A DNA stretch of 64,000 nucleotides from an uncultured Pelagibacteraceae bacterium (GTDB lineage Bacteria > Pseudomonadota > Alphaproteobacteria > Pelagibacterales > Pelagibacteraceae), in assembly GCA_902518165.1 (NCBI GenBank), contig CABYFB010000002.1, forward strand, positions 1 through 64,000, in the 5' to 3' direction. Positions within the stretch are counted from its first letter, which is position 1, and every line of letters starts with the position of its first letter. Shown piece by piece: positions 1 to 10,380 of the stretch. The notes under the pieces were generated by a model, which searched no databases, had not been told where the DNA came from, and saw nothing but the letters and a program-made list of their open reading frames with translations. The position numbers were made by a program, and so were the translations under genes.

Positions 1-840
1 GGTAGTCAATTTGATGGATCTAAAAATATAAAAAATTTATTAGATAATTCCTCTAAATCAATTTTTTCAAATTTCAAAAATTTGAATACATATATTTATT
101 TAGATATTGGAAAATATTTTGTTGATAACTTTTATTATTTATCAAATATAAAAGGTGAAATACAAATAAAGAGTAACAAAGTTTTTAACTCAAATATAAA
201 TGCAAAATTAAATAATAAGACCAAATTTGTTTTAAGCATTTTTACTAATGATAAAAAACAAAAAATTACCAATTTAGAAATCGAAGAACCAGAACCTTTC
301 ATTAAAAATTTCAAATTTATAAAGGGTTTTAAAGAAGGTAAATTAATATATGAGGGAGTTAATTATGAAGGTAAAACAAAATCAAATTTAAAAATTATCG
401 ATTTTAAAGTACAAGAAGTACCAGTTCTTGCAAAGCTCCTAACATTGGCATCGCTTCAAGGGATAGCTGATCTACTCACTGGTGAAGGCATACGATTTAC
501 CGATTTTGAGATGGAGTATGAGACCTTAGGAAATAATATTAAAATTAAAGAGATGTATGCCATAGGTCCAGCAATTTCACTTATGATGGAGGGTTATATT
601 GTAAAAGATGAATTAACAAGTTTGAAGGGAACACTTGTTCCAGCAACAACTGTTAATAAAACAATTTCAAAAATACCTATGTTAGGAGAAATATTAGTTG
701 GAAAAAAAATTGGTGAAGGCGTTTTCGGTGTAAGTTTTAAAATTAAAGGACCTCCAAAAAAACTTAAAACTTCTGTCAATCCAATCAAAACTTTAACTCC
801 AAGATTTATTACCAGAACTTTGGAGAAAATTTCTAATTAA
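1..840 (+). CDS. AsmA-like / DUF3971-type protein, C-terminal part (5' end outside window)
   Basis: Frame +1 is open from base 1 (GSQFDGSKNIKNLL...) into the listed ORF 82..840; C-terminus ...TLASLQGIADLLTGEGIRFTDFEMEY...GTLVPATTVNKTISKIPMLGEILVG resembles AsmA/DUF3971 C-termini. Confidence 0.75.
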   Translation, partial: GSQFDGSKNIKNLLDNSSKSIFSNFKNLNTYIYLDIGKYFVDNFYYLSNIKGEIQIKSNKVFNSNINAKLNNKTKFVLSIFTNDKKQKITNLEIEEPEPFIKNFKFIKGFKEGKLIYEGVNYEGKTKSNLKIIDFKVQEVPVLAKLLTLASLQGIADLLTGEGIRFTDFEMEYETLGNNIKIKEMYAIGPAISLMMEGYIVKDELTSLKGTLVPATTVNKTISKIPMLGEILVGKKIGEGVFGVSFKIKGPPKKLKTSVNPIKTLTPRFITRTLEKISN

Positions 841-2075
841 ATTACTATTTTGTAGTGTTTTTTCTTACCGATTGAGAGCTTAATAAAATTATTTTTTTTT
901 ATAAGTTCATTCGAAATTATGAATTTATCATCTGAAATAATTTGATTGTTGATTTTAACACCATTAGATTTTATTAATCTTCTTATTTCGCTTTTAGATA
1001 AGTTTTTATCAATAATTGAGACTAAATTAACTACATCATTACCAATGTTGGAGATATCTATCTTTGTATTTGGCAGATTTTCACCAGATGAGTTTCCTGA
1101 AAAAGAATTTCTTGCTATTTTTTCTGCTTCAGCAGCTTCATTAGTTCCATGAAGAATAGAAGTAGCTTTGTTTGCTAAAATAATTTTTTGCTCATTTATG
1201 TCTTGAGTGCTTATATTTTCAATCTCGTTTAAATTTAAATCTGTAAACATTTTAAGAAATTTTAATACATCTTTATCATCAGTATTTCTCCAAAATTGCC
1301 AATAATCGAAAACTGAAAATAATTTTTTGTCTAACCAAATAGCACCGCTTTCAGTTTTACCCATCTTAGCACCTGATGCTAAAGTTATAAGTTCTGTTGT
1401 TAAACCATAAACTTCGTTAGATGAATATCTTTTAATGAGTTCAACTCCGTTAACAATATTGCCCCATTGATCTGACCCACCAATTTGGAGCAAACAGTTC
1501 TCTTTCTTATTTAATTCTAGAAAATCGTAAGCTTGCAAAATCATATAATTAAATTCCATATAACTTAATGATTGCTCTCTCTCTAACCTTAACTTAACAC
1601 TATCAAAACTTAACATTTTATTTATAGTAAAATGTTTTCCTATATCTCTTAGAAAAGATATATAATTTAAATTTTTTAGCCAAGTGTAGTTGTTAACAAA
1701 AATTGGAGCCACTTTTTCATCTTTTGTCTCTAAAAATTTTTTTAGTATGTTCTCTATACTTTTAATATTTTTTTCTATTTCATTCTCTTCTAAAATTTTT
1801 CTTGTTTTATCTTTTCCAGATGGATCTCCTATTCTAGTAGTTCCACCTCCAAGTAAAACAATTGGTTTATGTCCATGTTTTTGCATTAATCTTAAGCACA
1901 TGATTTGAAGCAAGCTACCTACGTGTAAACTTTGAGCAGTGCAATCAAACCCTATATATCCTTTTATACTCTCTTCATTTAGTTTCTTTGATAGAGCTTT
2001 TTCATCCGTGCATTGATAAAAATATCCTCTATTTTTAAATTCTTTTAAAAATTCATTCATAAGTGGTACTTTCAA
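837..2075 (-). CDS. tyrS: Tyrosyl-tRNA synthetase
   Basis: YIGFDCTAQSLHVGSLLQI, GGSDQWGNI and KMGKTESGAIWLD motifs; C-terminal S4-like domain. Confidence 0.97.
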   Translation of the reverse strand: MKVPLMNEFLKEFKNRGYFYQCTDEKALSKKLNEESIKGYIGFDCTAQSLHVGSLLQIMCLRLMQKHGHKPIVLLGGGTTRIGDPSGKDKTRKILEENEIEKNIKSIENILKKFLETKDEKVAPIFVNNYTWLKNLNYISFLRDIGKHFTINKMLSFDSVKLRLEREQSLSYMEFNYMILQAYDFLELNKKENCLLQIGGSDQWGNIVNGVELIKRYSSNEVYGLTTELITLASGAKMGKTESGAIWLDKKLFSVFDYWQFWRNTDDKDVLKFLKMFTDLNLNEIENISTQDINEQKIILANKATSILHGTNEAAEAEKIARNSFSGNSSGENLPNTKIDISNIGNDVVNLVSIIDKNLSKSEIRRLIKSNGVKINNQIISDDKFIISNELIKKNNFIKLSIGKKKHYKIVI

Positions 2076-2107
2076 TATACATATTTAAATAAAAATAATA
2101 ATCAATA

Positions 2108-3205
2108 ATGGATAATTCTTTTATAGCACTGGGTTTAATGAGCGGCACATCTCTTGACGGTATTGATGCAAGCATTATCAAATCAGATGGTGAAAATAAT
2201 TTAGATATAATAGATAATAAGTATCTTAATTATCCTGAAGAATTTAGAAAAAGACTTTCTAAATTTATTCTAAATACGAACAATAGAGCAGATATAGATG
2301 AAAATATAGGTACTTATAAATCTTTAGAAAGAAACCTTACTCTTTATCATTCAAAAATATCAAAGAAAATTTTAAGTGAGAATAATTTGAAAGCTCAATT
2401 AATTGGATTCCATGGACAAACAATAATTCATAAACCAAAAGATGGATACTCTATACAAATGGGGGATGCAAATTTACTGTCTCAAGAATTAAAAAAAAAA
2501 GTAATTTATAATTTTAGAGCAAATGATATTAAAAATAATGGAGAAGGTGCTCCGTTAACTCCTGTTTATCATAAACTTTTAATAAATAAATTTAAGATAA
2601 ATAATCCTACATTAATTTTAAATATTGGAGGTATATCAAATTATACCTATTGTTTTAATGATACTTTAGCAGCAAAAGATATTGGTCCAGGAAATGTATT
2701 AATCGATGAGTACTTAAAAAAAACAAAAAGAATAAACTATGATCGAAATGGGGTTATAGCCTCATCTGGAAACATAAATATTGATATAGTTAATCAATTT
2801 TATGAACATGAGTTTTATAATGTACAGAAAAAACATTCTTTTGATAGAAAAGAATTTGATTTTAGTTTTGTTAAAGGTTTAGAATTTGAAGATGCTGTAG
2901 CTACATTAACGTATTTTACAGCATTAGTAATTTCGCAAAATATAAAAAAAAATTTTAATAACGAAATAGAAATTATTTTATGTGGAGGAGGTAGAAAAAA
3001 TTTAACATTAGTTAATCATATAAAAAAATTATTGAAATATAAAATTAAATTAATTGATGAATTTAATATAGATGGTGATTTTATAGAGTCTCAAGCATTC
3101 GCATATTTATCAATTAGATCATATCTTAAAAAAATAATCAGTTATCCCAATACGACTAATGTTTTAAATCCCGTTACAGGTGGTGAAATTAAAAAAAATT
3201 ATTAA
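2108..3205 (+). CDS. anmK: Anhydro-N-acetylmuramic acid kinase
   Basis: GLMSGTSLDGIDASI, GFHGQTIIHKP, LILNIGGISNYT, DIGPGNVLID motifs. Confidence 0.95.
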   Translation: MDNSFIALGLMSGTSLDGIDASIIKSDGENNLDIIDNKYLNYPEEFRKRLSKFILNTNNRADIDENIGTYKSLERNLTLYHSKISKKILSENNLKAQLIGFHGQTIIHKPKDGYSIQMGDANLLSQELKKKVIYNFRANDIKNNGEGAPLTPVYHKLLINKFKINNPTLILNIGGISNYTYCFNDTLAAKDIGPGNVLIDEYLKKTKRINYDRNGVIASSGNINIDIVNQFYEHEFYNVQKKHSFDRKEFDFSFVKGLEFEDAVATLTYFTALVISQNIKKNFNNEIEIILCGGGRKNLTLVNHIKKLLKYKIKLIDEFNIDGDFIESQAFAYLSIRSYLKKIISYPNTTNVLNPVTGGEIKKNY

Positions 3206-3867
3206 TATAAAGCAGTTTCTTTTTTTATGTATTTATTAAGACATTTTATTAAAGCTTCATCTGCTTTTGAAAAAAAATGATTAGCTTCTGATACAATATC
3301 AAATTCTACTTTAATTCCTTTCTGAGCACTCAATCTTTTATTTAATTCATTAATATCATCAAAAGGAACTAACTCGTCTTTCTTACCATGTATTACAAGA
3401 CCAGAAGTTGGGCATGGGGATAAAAATGAAAAATCGTATACATTTGGCTGTGGTGATATAGCAATAAATCTATTAATTTCTGGTCTTCTCATTAACAATT
3501 GCATTGCAATCAATGAACCAAAAGAAAATCCTGATATCCAACATTGCGAGTTATCAAAATTCTCTCTTTCTAACCAATCTAATGCAGCAGCTGCATCAGC
3601 TAGTTCTCCTTGACCATTATCAAATTCACCATCACTTTTCCCAACACCTCTGAAATTTACTCTGCAAACTGAAAAATTATTGTCTACAAAAGTTTGAAAA
3701 GTATCAACAACAACTTTGTTATTCATTGTCCCTCCATATTGAGGGTGTGGGTGGAGCACTAAAGCAATAGGAGAAGTATTTTTTTTACTTTTAAAGTATT
3801 TTGCTTCTAGCCTACCAGCCGGACCAGGAATAAAGATTTCTGAAATTTTTGTATCTGTAGATGGCAT
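3202..3867 (-). CDS. Alpha/beta hydrolase (dienelactone hydrolase-like)
   Basis: LVLHPHPQYGGTMNN, GFSFGS nucleophile elbow, NFRGVGKSDG. Confidence 0.88.
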   Translation of the reverse strand: MPSTDTKISEIFIPGPAGRLEAKYFKSKKNTSPIALVLHPHPQYGGTMNNKVVVDTFQTFVDNNFSVCRVNFRGVGKSDGEFDNGQGELADAAAALDWLERENFDNSQCWISGFSFGSLIAMQLLMRRPEINRFIAISPQPNVYDFSFLSPCPTSGLVIHGKKDELVPFDDINELNKRLSAQKGIKVEFDIVSEANHFFSKADEALIKCLNKYIKKETALY

Positions 3868-3949
3868 TGATTATCAGTCTCAAAAAAAAATTACATTTTT
3901 CTATCAAAATTAAGCGACAAAATGCAAGTATTTTAAATATTCTCAATCT

Positions 3950-3964
3950 TGACTAATTTAGTCA
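3950..3964. promoter_or_regulatory. Palindromic operator candidate TGACTAATTTAGTCA (TGA-N9-TCA)
   Basis: Perfect 7+1+7 inverted repeat about 33 bp upstream of the Rrf2 start codon; fits the TGA-N9-TCA architecture described for RirA iron-responsive operators. Confidence 0.6.
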
Positions 3965-3996
3965 GGTATATATAAAGCCCGTGAATTGCGGAAAAT

Positions 3997-4419
3997 ATGA
4001 AATTATCAACCAAAAGCAGATATGCAGTGATGGCACTAGCTGACATAGCCAGATTTAAAAATAACGAGCCAATATCACTCAGAGATATATCTATCAGACA
4101 AGGGATATCCTTAGTTTATCTAGAACAATTATTTCTAAAATTAAAAAAAAATGAAATCGTAAAAAGTATCAGAGGTAAAAAAGGTGGATACACTCTAAAT
4201 AAAACTCCCAGTGATATTAAAATTTCAGATATCCTTTCTGCAGTAGAAGAAAAAGTAAAAACTATTGGTTGTCAAAAGCATTCAAAAAAAGGATGTAACG
4301 GAAAATCTGCTAAATGCATAACCCACAATTTGTGGGATGAATTAGAAACACATATTAACATATTTTTTCAAGAAAAAAATCTTGGAGACCTTATAAATAA
4401 AACAGAAAATAGATTGTAA
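3997..4419 (+). CDS. Rrf2-family transcriptional regulator (IscR/RirA-like)
   Basis: [19 protein letters not shown]-terminus; three-Cys cluster [17 protein letters not shown]; heads suf operon. Confidence 0.93.
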   Translation: MKLSTKSRYAVMALADIARFKNNEPISLRDISIRQGISLVYLEQLFLKLKKNEIVKSIRGKKGGYTLNKTPSDIKISDILSAVEEKVKTIGCQKHSKKGCNGKSAKCITHNLWDELETHINIFFQEKNLGDLINKTENRL

Positions 4420-5855
4420 TGAGAGATAAACAAATAGAAAATTTAAAAGATTATAAATATGGTTTTTCAACCGATATTGAAAGTTTTAAAGCTCCCAAAG
4501 GTTTAAACGAAGAAGTTATAAGATTTATATCAAATATAAAAAAAGAGCCTGACTGGCTACTTCAATGGAGATTAAAAGCTTTTGAAAGATTAAAAGTATT
4601 GGAAGAACCTGATTGGCAAAAGCCAAAATATCCAAAAATAGATTATCAAGATTTATATTATTATTCTGCACCTAAAAGTTTTAAAGAAAAACCAAAAAAT
4701 TTAGAGGATTTAGATCCGAAATTGCTTGAGACTTACAAAAAATTAGGAATACCACTTCAAGAACAAAAGAGATTAAACGGCATTGCTGTTGATGCAGTAT
4801 TTGACTCAGTATCTGTCGCTACTACTTTTAAAGATACTTTAACAGAAAAAGGAATTATTTTTTGCTCTATTTCTGAAGCAATACAAAAACATCCAGATTT
4901 AGTAAGAAAATATTTAGGTTCAGTTATACCAATTACCGATCACTTCTTTGCTACATTAAACTCGGCAGTTTTCACCGATGGATCATTTGTTTACATACCA
5001 CCAAATGTAAAATGTCCGATGGAACTATCAACTTATTTTAGAATTAATGCATCAGACACTGGTCAGTTCGAAAGAACTTTAATCATTGCTGACAAAGGCA
5101 GTTATGTAAGTTATTTAGAAGGATGCACTGCACCAATGAGAGATGAAAATCAGTTACACGCTGCAAACGTAGAATTGATCGCTTTAGATGATGCAGAGAT
5201 TAAATATTCTACAGTACAAAATTGGTATCCTGGAGATAAAGATGGAAAAGGAGGAATATATAATTTTGTAACTAAAAGAGGATTGTGTAAAGGTAAAAAT
5301 TCAAAAATTTCATGGACACAAGTAGAAACTGGGTCTGCAATTACTTGGAAATATCCAAGTTGTATTTTAAAAGGTGATAACTCAATTGGAGAATTTTATT
5401 CAATCGCAATTACAAATAATCATCAGAAAGCTGACACTGGAACTAAGATGATTCATTTAGGAAAAAATACAAAAAGTAAAATTATTTCAAAAGGTATTAG
5501 TGCAGGTAAATCAGATATGACTTACAGAGGTTTGGTAGATATTTCAAAAAATGCAGCTAATTCGACAAATTTTACTCAATGTGATTCATTACTAATGGGC
5601 AACAAGTGTGGAGCACATACAGTACCTTATATTAAGAATAAAAATTCTAATTCTAGTATTGCTCATGAAGCGACCACATCAAAAATAAGTGAAGATCAAC
5701 TTCATTATTGTCAGCAAAGAGGTCTAAATCAAGAAGAAGCCGTAGGACTTATTGTTAATGGTTTTTGTAAAGAGGTTTTACAACAATTGCCTATGGAGTT
5801 TGCTGTTGAAGCTCAAAAACTAGTTGGAATAAGTTTAGAAGGAAGTGTTGGTTAA
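4419..5855 (+). CDS. sufB: Fe-S cluster assembly protein SufB
   Basis: [47 protein letters not shown]. Confidence 0.97.
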   Translation: MRDKQIENLKDYKYGFSTDIESFKAPKGLNEEVIRFISNIKKEPDWLLQWRLKAFERLKVLEEPDWQKPKYPKIDYQDLYYYSAPKSFKEKPKNLEDLDPKLLETYKKLGIPLQEQKRLNGIAVDAVFDSVSVATTFKDTLTEKGIIFCSISEAIQKHPDLVRKYLGSVIPITDHFFATLNSAVFTDGSFVYIPPNVKCPMELSTYFRINASDTGQFERTLIIADKGSYVSYLEGCTAPMRDENQLHAANVELIALDDAEIKYSTVQNWYPGDKDGKGGIYNFVTKRGLCKGKNSKISWTQVETGSAITWKYPSCILKGDNSIGEFYSIAITNNHQKADTGTKMIHLGKNTKSKIISKGISAGKSDMTYRGLVDISKNAANSTNFTQCDSLLMGNKCGAHTVPYIKNKNSNSSIAHEATTSKISEDQLHYCQQRGLNQEEAVGLIVNGFCKEVLQQLPMEFAVEAQKLVGISLEGSVG

Positions 5856-6590
5856 ATGTTAAAAATAAACAATTTAAATGCAAAAATTCAAGAAAAATCT
5901 ATCTTAAGTGGTTTTAATCTTGAGATAAAACCAGGTGAGGTACATGCAATAATGGGTCCCAATGGATCAGGAAAGAGTACTTTGTCAAATATTCTATCAG
6001 GTAAAAAGGGATACGAAGTGTCAGGGGAAATATTATATGAAAATAAAAATTTGTTTGATCTTGAAACTGAAGAAAGAGCACATGAAGGTATTTTTTTGGC
6101 ATTCCAATATCCGTTAGAAATACCTGGGGTGAATACAAATATTTTTTTAAAAACATCCTTAAATTCAATTAGAAAAGCTAGAGGCGAAAAAGAATTAGAT
6201 GCATTAGAATTTTTAAAATTAGTTAAAGAAAAAGCAAAAGAACTAAAATTTGATGAAGAAAAATTAAATAGACAATTAAATGTTGGTTTTTCTGGTGGTG
6301 AAAAAAAGAAAAACGAAATTTTACAAATGTCAATTTTAGATCCAAAATTATCTATACTAGATGAAACTGACTCTGGATTAGATATAGATGCTCTTAAAAT
6401 AGTTGCAGATGGAGTTAATGCATTAAGAAAAAAAAATAATTCCTTTCTTATAATAACGCACTATCAAAGACTACTTGATTATATAAAACCTGACTTTGTG
6501 CATGTTCTTATGGGTGGAAAAATTATTAAATCAGGAGGCGCAGAATTAGCTTTAGAGTTAGAAAAAAAAGGATATGAAAATTTCAATTAA
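5856..6590 (+). CDS. sufC: Fe-S cluster assembly ATPase SufC
   Basis: Walker A GPNGSGKST, signature NVGFSGGEKKKNEILQM, SILDETDSGLDIDAL. Confidence 0.97.
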   Translation: MLKINNLNAKIQEKSILSGFNLEIKPGEVHAIMGPNGSGKSTLSNILSGKKGYEVSGEILYENKNLFDLETEERAHEGIFLAFQYPLEIPGVNTNIFLKTSLNSIRKARGEKELDALEFLKLVKEKAKELKFDEEKLNRQLNVGFSGGEKKKNEILQMSILDPKLSILDETDSGLDIDALKIVADGVNALRKKNNSFLIITHYQRLLDYIKPDFVHVLMGGKIIKSGGAELALELEKKGYENFN

Positions 6591-7835
6591 ATGGAACAAA
6601 AATTAAAAACAGATTTTGATAAATTTATAAGTACTTCTAATTTCTCAAACCAAGAGATTAAATTAAAAAAAGAAGCTCTTGATAATTTTTTTAAAAAAGG
6701 ATTTCCTAGTAAAAAACTAGAAAACTGGAAATTCTCAGATATAAACCAGATAATTCAAAAAAATATTGGAGAACTAGCATTTTATAACGATTATAATGTA
6801 GAAAATGAAATTAATGATGATATTTTTATAAAGGAAATTGAGCATAATAAAATTGTTATTGTTAATGGTAAAGTTGAGCGATTGAGTTTTGAATATGAAG
6901 AAAAAGATAAAATTAATTTATCGACTTTAGATAATTTTAACCAAAACTCAAATGAAGATAATTCTCTTTTAAGTTTAAATAATTGTTTTTCTAATAAAAT
7001 ACATAATATTTTAGTTAAAAAATATTATTCATTCAAAAAGCCTTTAATTATCTATCAAATAACAAATGATAAAGTGAGCAATACTAATATTAATTTTCAA
7101 TTAAACTTTGAGCTGGAAGAAAACAGCTCAATAAAAATTATTAATCTTTCTGACGATAATTCAGAAAAGAATTTCATCAACAATTTATTTAATTTTAATC
7201 TTAGTAAAAATTCAATTCTTAAGAATTATAAAATAGATAAAAAAAATAATACAAATATTAAGTATGATTATTCTAGTATTATTCAAAAAGAAAATAGTAT
7301 TTCTGAAACATTTATATTTTCATCCGGTTCACATTATATAAAAAATGAAGTCAACTGTAATCTTGAAGGCAAATATTCATCAGCATTTATTAATGGAATA
7401 CACCAATTGTCTAAAAATAAACATCACGAAATAAGAAGTAATACTAAACATTTGTATGAAAACACGAAAAGTTATCAGTTAATAAAAAGTGTAATTGATG
7501 ACAGTTCAAAGTCTGTCTACCAAGGAAAAATATATGTGGATTCTAAAGCTCAAAAAACAGATGGTTATCAATTAAGTAGAGCGGTGCTTTTAAATGAACA
7601 AGCAGAATTTAATGCAAAGCCTGAACTAGAAATTTATGCTGATGACGTTAAATGTTCACATGGTTCTGCATCAGGTAGTTTAGATGAAGATTCTATTTTT
7701 TATTTAATGTCTAGAGGATTAGACAAAAAAACTGCAAAAGAATTATTAATTAACGGTTTTCTTTTAGATGTTGTTGAAAAAATTACAGATGAAGAAATTA
7801 AAATATTATTAAAAAATATGATTGGATTAAATTAA
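6591..7835 (+). CDS. sufD: Fe-S cluster assembly protein SufD
   Basis: C-terminal SufB/D core: YQGKIYVDSKAQKTDGYQLSRAVLLNEQAEFNAKPELEIYADDVKCSHGSASG. Confidence 0.95.
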   Translation: MEQKLKTDFDKFISTSNFSNQEIKLKKEALDNFFKKGFPSKKLENWKFSDINQIIQKNIGELAFYNDYNVENEINDDIFIKEIEHNKIVIVNGKVERLSFEYEEKDKINLSTLDNFNQNSNEDNSLLSLNNCFSNKIHNILVKKYYSFKKPLIIYQITNDKVSNTNINFQLNFELEENSSIKIINLSDDNSEKNFINNLFNFNLSKNSILKNYKIDKKNNTNIKYDYSSIIQKENSISETFIFSSGSHYIKNEVNCNLEGKYSSAFINGIHQLSKNKHHEIRSNTKHLYENTKSYQLIKSVIDDSSKSVYQGKIYVDSKAQKTDGYQLSRAVLLNEQAEFNAKPELEIYADDVKCSHGSASGSLDEDSIFYLMSRGLDKKTAKELLINGFLLDVVEKITDEEIKILLKNMIGLN

Positions 7836-9052
7836 TGAATATAAATGATATAAAAAGAGAATTTCCAATTTTTGACGATAAAATTCAAAATAATGATTTA
7901 GTGTATTTAGATAGTGCTAATTCATCTCAAAAACCTAGAGTTGTTGTAGACAGAATTTATGACTTTTATACAAAAGAGTTTTCTAATGTAGGTAGAAGTG
8001 TTCATTATTTAGCAGTTGCTGCCACTAATTTATATGAGCAAACAAGAGTTTCAGTTCAAAAATATATTAACGCTAAAGATAAAGATGAGATCGTATTTAC
8101 TAAAGGTGCTACAGAAGCAATTAATTTAGTCGCTAACACTTTTGGTCAAAAATATTTATCTGAAGGAGATGAAGTTTTGTTGACTGAACTCGAGCATCAT
8201 TCAAATTATGTGCCTTGGCATTTTCTTAGAAAAGCAAAAAATATAAAAATAGAATTTGCTGAAATTAACGATGATGGTGAAGTAACATTAGAAGCAATAG
8301 AAAAAAAAATTACAAACAAAACAAAAATAATCAGTGTAAGTCATTTGTCGAATGTAACAGGCGCAATATTACCAATTAAAGAAATTGTAGAATTAGCACA
8401 TTCGAAAAATATACCTGTTCTAATTGACGGATGCCAAGGAGCTCCTCATTTAAGATTAGATATGCAAGATATAGATTGTGATTTTTATGCAATATCTGGA
8501 CATAAAATGTACGGACCAACTGGAATAGGTGTGTTATATGCTAAAAAAAAATGGCTTGAAGATTTACCCCCATATCAAGGTGGAGGAGGAATGATTAATG
8601 AGGTTAAAAAAGAAGGTATTACTTATGGCGAATTACCTAATAAATATGAGGCTGGCACAATGGCTACAGCACAAGTTATAGCTTTTAATGAATCCATAAA
8701 ATTTATGGAAAAAATTGGTATTCAAAATATCGAAAAACATGAAAAAGAATTATTAGACTACGGACTGGAAAAGTTAAGAAAAAATAATTCAGTTAATATT
8801 ATAGGAAATCCAAAAGAAAAAGGTGGAGTTATATCATTTACTATTGAAGGTGTTCATCCGCATGATATTGCAACTATTCTTGACGAGGATGGAGTGGCTA
8901 TTAGAGCAGGGCATCACTGCTGTCAAATATTACATGATAAATTAAATTTACCTGCAACCGCAAGAGCTTCATTTGGAGTTTATAATACGAAAGATGATAT
9001 TGATAAACTTGATGAAGCAATAAATAAATGTAAAAAAATTTTTAACTTATAA
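7835..9052 (+). CDS. sufS: Cysteine desulfurase SufS
   Basis: VYLDSANSSQKPRVVVD, TELEHHSNYVPW, SGHKMYGPTGIGVLY, AIRAGHHCCQ. Confidence 0.97.
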   Translation: MNINDIKREFPIFDDKIQNNDLVYLDSANSSQKPRVVVDRIYDFYTKEFSNVGRSVHYLAVAATNLYEQTRVSVQKYINAKDKDEIVFTKGATEAINLVANTFGQKYLSEGDEVLLTELEHHSNYVPWHFLRKAKNIKIEFAEINDDGEVTLEAIEKKITNKTKIISVSHLSNVTGAILPIKEIVELAHSKNIPVLIDGCQGAPHLRLDMQDIDCDFYAISGHKMYGPTGIGVLYAKKKWLEDLPPYQGGGGMINEVKKEGITYGELPNKYEAGTMATAQVIAFNESIKFMEKIGIQNIEKHEKELLDYGLEKLRKNNSVNIIGNPKEKGGVISFTIEGVHPHDIATILDEDGVAIRAGHHCCQILHDKLNLPATARASFGVYNTKDDIDKLDEAINKCKKIFNL

Positions 9053-9516
9053 TGGACTTAAAAGATTTATATCAAGAGATAATACTAGACCATGGAAAAA
9101 ATCCAAGGAATCTAGGAAAGTTTGACAATTACAATAAAGATGCAAAGGGAAATAATCCTTTATGCGGTGATAACGTTCATGTCTACCTCAGATTAAATGA
9201 AAATAAAAAAGTTGAAGATATTGCATTTGAGGGGCATGGCTGCGCTATTTCAATGGCTTCAGCATCAATTATGACTGACATGGTTAGAGGCAAAGAAGAG
9301 AAAGAGGTAAAAGAAATTGTAACTGATTTTTTAGGAATGATAAAAGAAAAAGATTCTTTGGAAACTAATATTTTAAAAGATGACGAAAAAACTAAATTAA
9401 TGAGTTTGTCGGGTGTTAAACAATACCCAATGAGAGTAAAGTGTGCAACTTTATCTTGGCATACCCTTACATCAGCATTAGATAATTCAGATCAAATTGT
9501 AAAAACAGAGGAATGA
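9052..9516 (+). CDS. sufU: SufU-type Fe-S scaffold / sulfur-transfer protein
   Basis: YQEIILDHGKNPRNLG, NPLCGDNV, FEGHGCAISMASASIMTD, RVKCATLSWHTL. Confidence 0.94.
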   Translation: MDLKDLYQEIILDHGKNPRNLGKFDNYNKDAKGNNPLCGDNVHVYLRLNENKKVEDIAFEGHGCAISMASASIMTDMVRGKEEKEVKEIVTDFLGMIKEKDSLETNILKDDEKTKLMSLSGVKQYPMRVKCATLSWHTLTSALDNSDQIVKTEE

Positions 9517-9815
9517 AAATGGATCTTAAAGATAAAGTAATTGCTGAAATAAAAAAAATTTATGATCCAGAGATACCTGTTAATATATATGAATTAGGAT
9601 TGATATATGATATTGTCGTTAAAAATTCTGAAGTTAAGGTTAAAATGACTTTAACCACACCAAATTGTCCAGTAGCTGAAAGTTTGCCTAAAGAAGTTAA
9701 AGACAGTATATTAGAAATTAAAGAAGTTTCAAAAGTAGATCTTGATTTAGTCTGGGAGCCACCATGGGACAAATCAATGATGTCTGAAGCTGCAAAACTT
9801 GAATTAAATTTATGA
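9513..9815 (+). CDS. DUF59/MIP18 family (SufT-like) protein
   Basis: IYDPEIPVNIYELGLIYDI...MTLTTPNCPVAESLP...WEPPWDKSMMSEAAKLELNL. Confidence 0.92.
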   Translation: MKMDLKDKVIAEIKKIYDPEIPVNIYELGLIYDIVVKNSEVKVKMTLTTPNCPVAESLPKEVKDSILEIKEVSKVDLDLVWEPPWDKSMMSEAAKLELNL

Positions 9816-10147
9816 CAAAACAAATTATATCATTAAGTGATAATGCCGCTCAAAGAATAAAAGAAATTATGTCTAATGCTGAAAAAGACTATTTAGGAGT
9901 TAGAGTTGGTGTTAAGTCGGGTGGTTGCGCAGGGATGTCCTATGTTATGGAGTATACAAAAGAAGCAAACCCAAATGACGAAGTAATAGAAGATAAAGGT
10001 GTAAAAGTGTTTATAGATTCTGCAGCAGTAATGTATTTACTTGGAACAGAAATGGATTTTAAAAAAGAAAAATTTTCTTCACAATTTGTATTTAATAACC
10101 CGAATGAAACGGAGAGATGCGGATGTGGGGAATCTTTTAAAATCTAG
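9812..10147 (+). CDS. sufA: A-type Fe-S carrier (SufA/ErpA-like)
   Basis: GVKSGGCAGMSYVMEY and C-terminal CGCGESFKI. Confidence 0.94.
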   Translation: MTKQIISLSDNAAQRIKEIMSNAEKDYLGVRVGVKSGGCAGMSYVMEYTKEANPNDEVIEDKGVKVFIDSAAVMYLLGTEMDFKKEKFSSQFVFNNPNETERCGCGESFKI

Positions 10148-10170
10148 TATTTAATATACGCATAACAGCA

Positions 10171-10199
10171 TTGCGTTAATTGCATATCTATGATAGAAT
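10171..10199 (+). promoter_or_regulatory. Sigma70-like promoter TTGCGT-N17-TAGAAT
   Basis: TTGCGT 10171-10176, 17-nt spacer, TAGAAT 10194-10199; predicted TSS close to ATG at 10207. Confidence 0.45.
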
Positions 10200-10206
10200 C
10201 ATTGGC

Positions 10207-10371
10207 ATGAACACTTTTGAGCACAAAAACCTTATTAACTCTGAAGTTAAAAATCAAAAAAGAAAATCTTTATTCAGAAGTTTAATTAAACCAGTAGAAG
10301 CTGGTGCACATGGCACCCTCAACTACGTGGTTAAAAAAGGTTTAGGAAAAAATAAAATAGCTAAAAAATAA
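10207..10371 (+). CDS. Small basic hypothetical protein (54 aa from ATG)
   Basis: ORF track begins at TTG 10180, but ATG 10207 (MNTFEHKNLINSEVKNQKRKSLFRSLIKPVEAGAHGTLNYVVKKGLGKNKIAKK) is a better start; fills the suf-glnA gap. Confidence 0.55.
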   Translation: MNTFEHKNLINSEVKNQKRKSLFRSLIKPVEAGAHGTLNYVVKKGLGKNKIAKK

Positions 10372-10380
10372 AAAAGCTAT

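Noticed and set aside
594-788. Antisense ORFs of about 60-100 aa overlapping real genes (for example 594..788, 5914..6168, 9560..9823, 11546..11791, 23849..24121, 46888..47196)
   Set aside because: All lie opposite or within well-supported conserved CDSs and have low-complexity or nonsense translations; typical AT-rich shadow ORFs.
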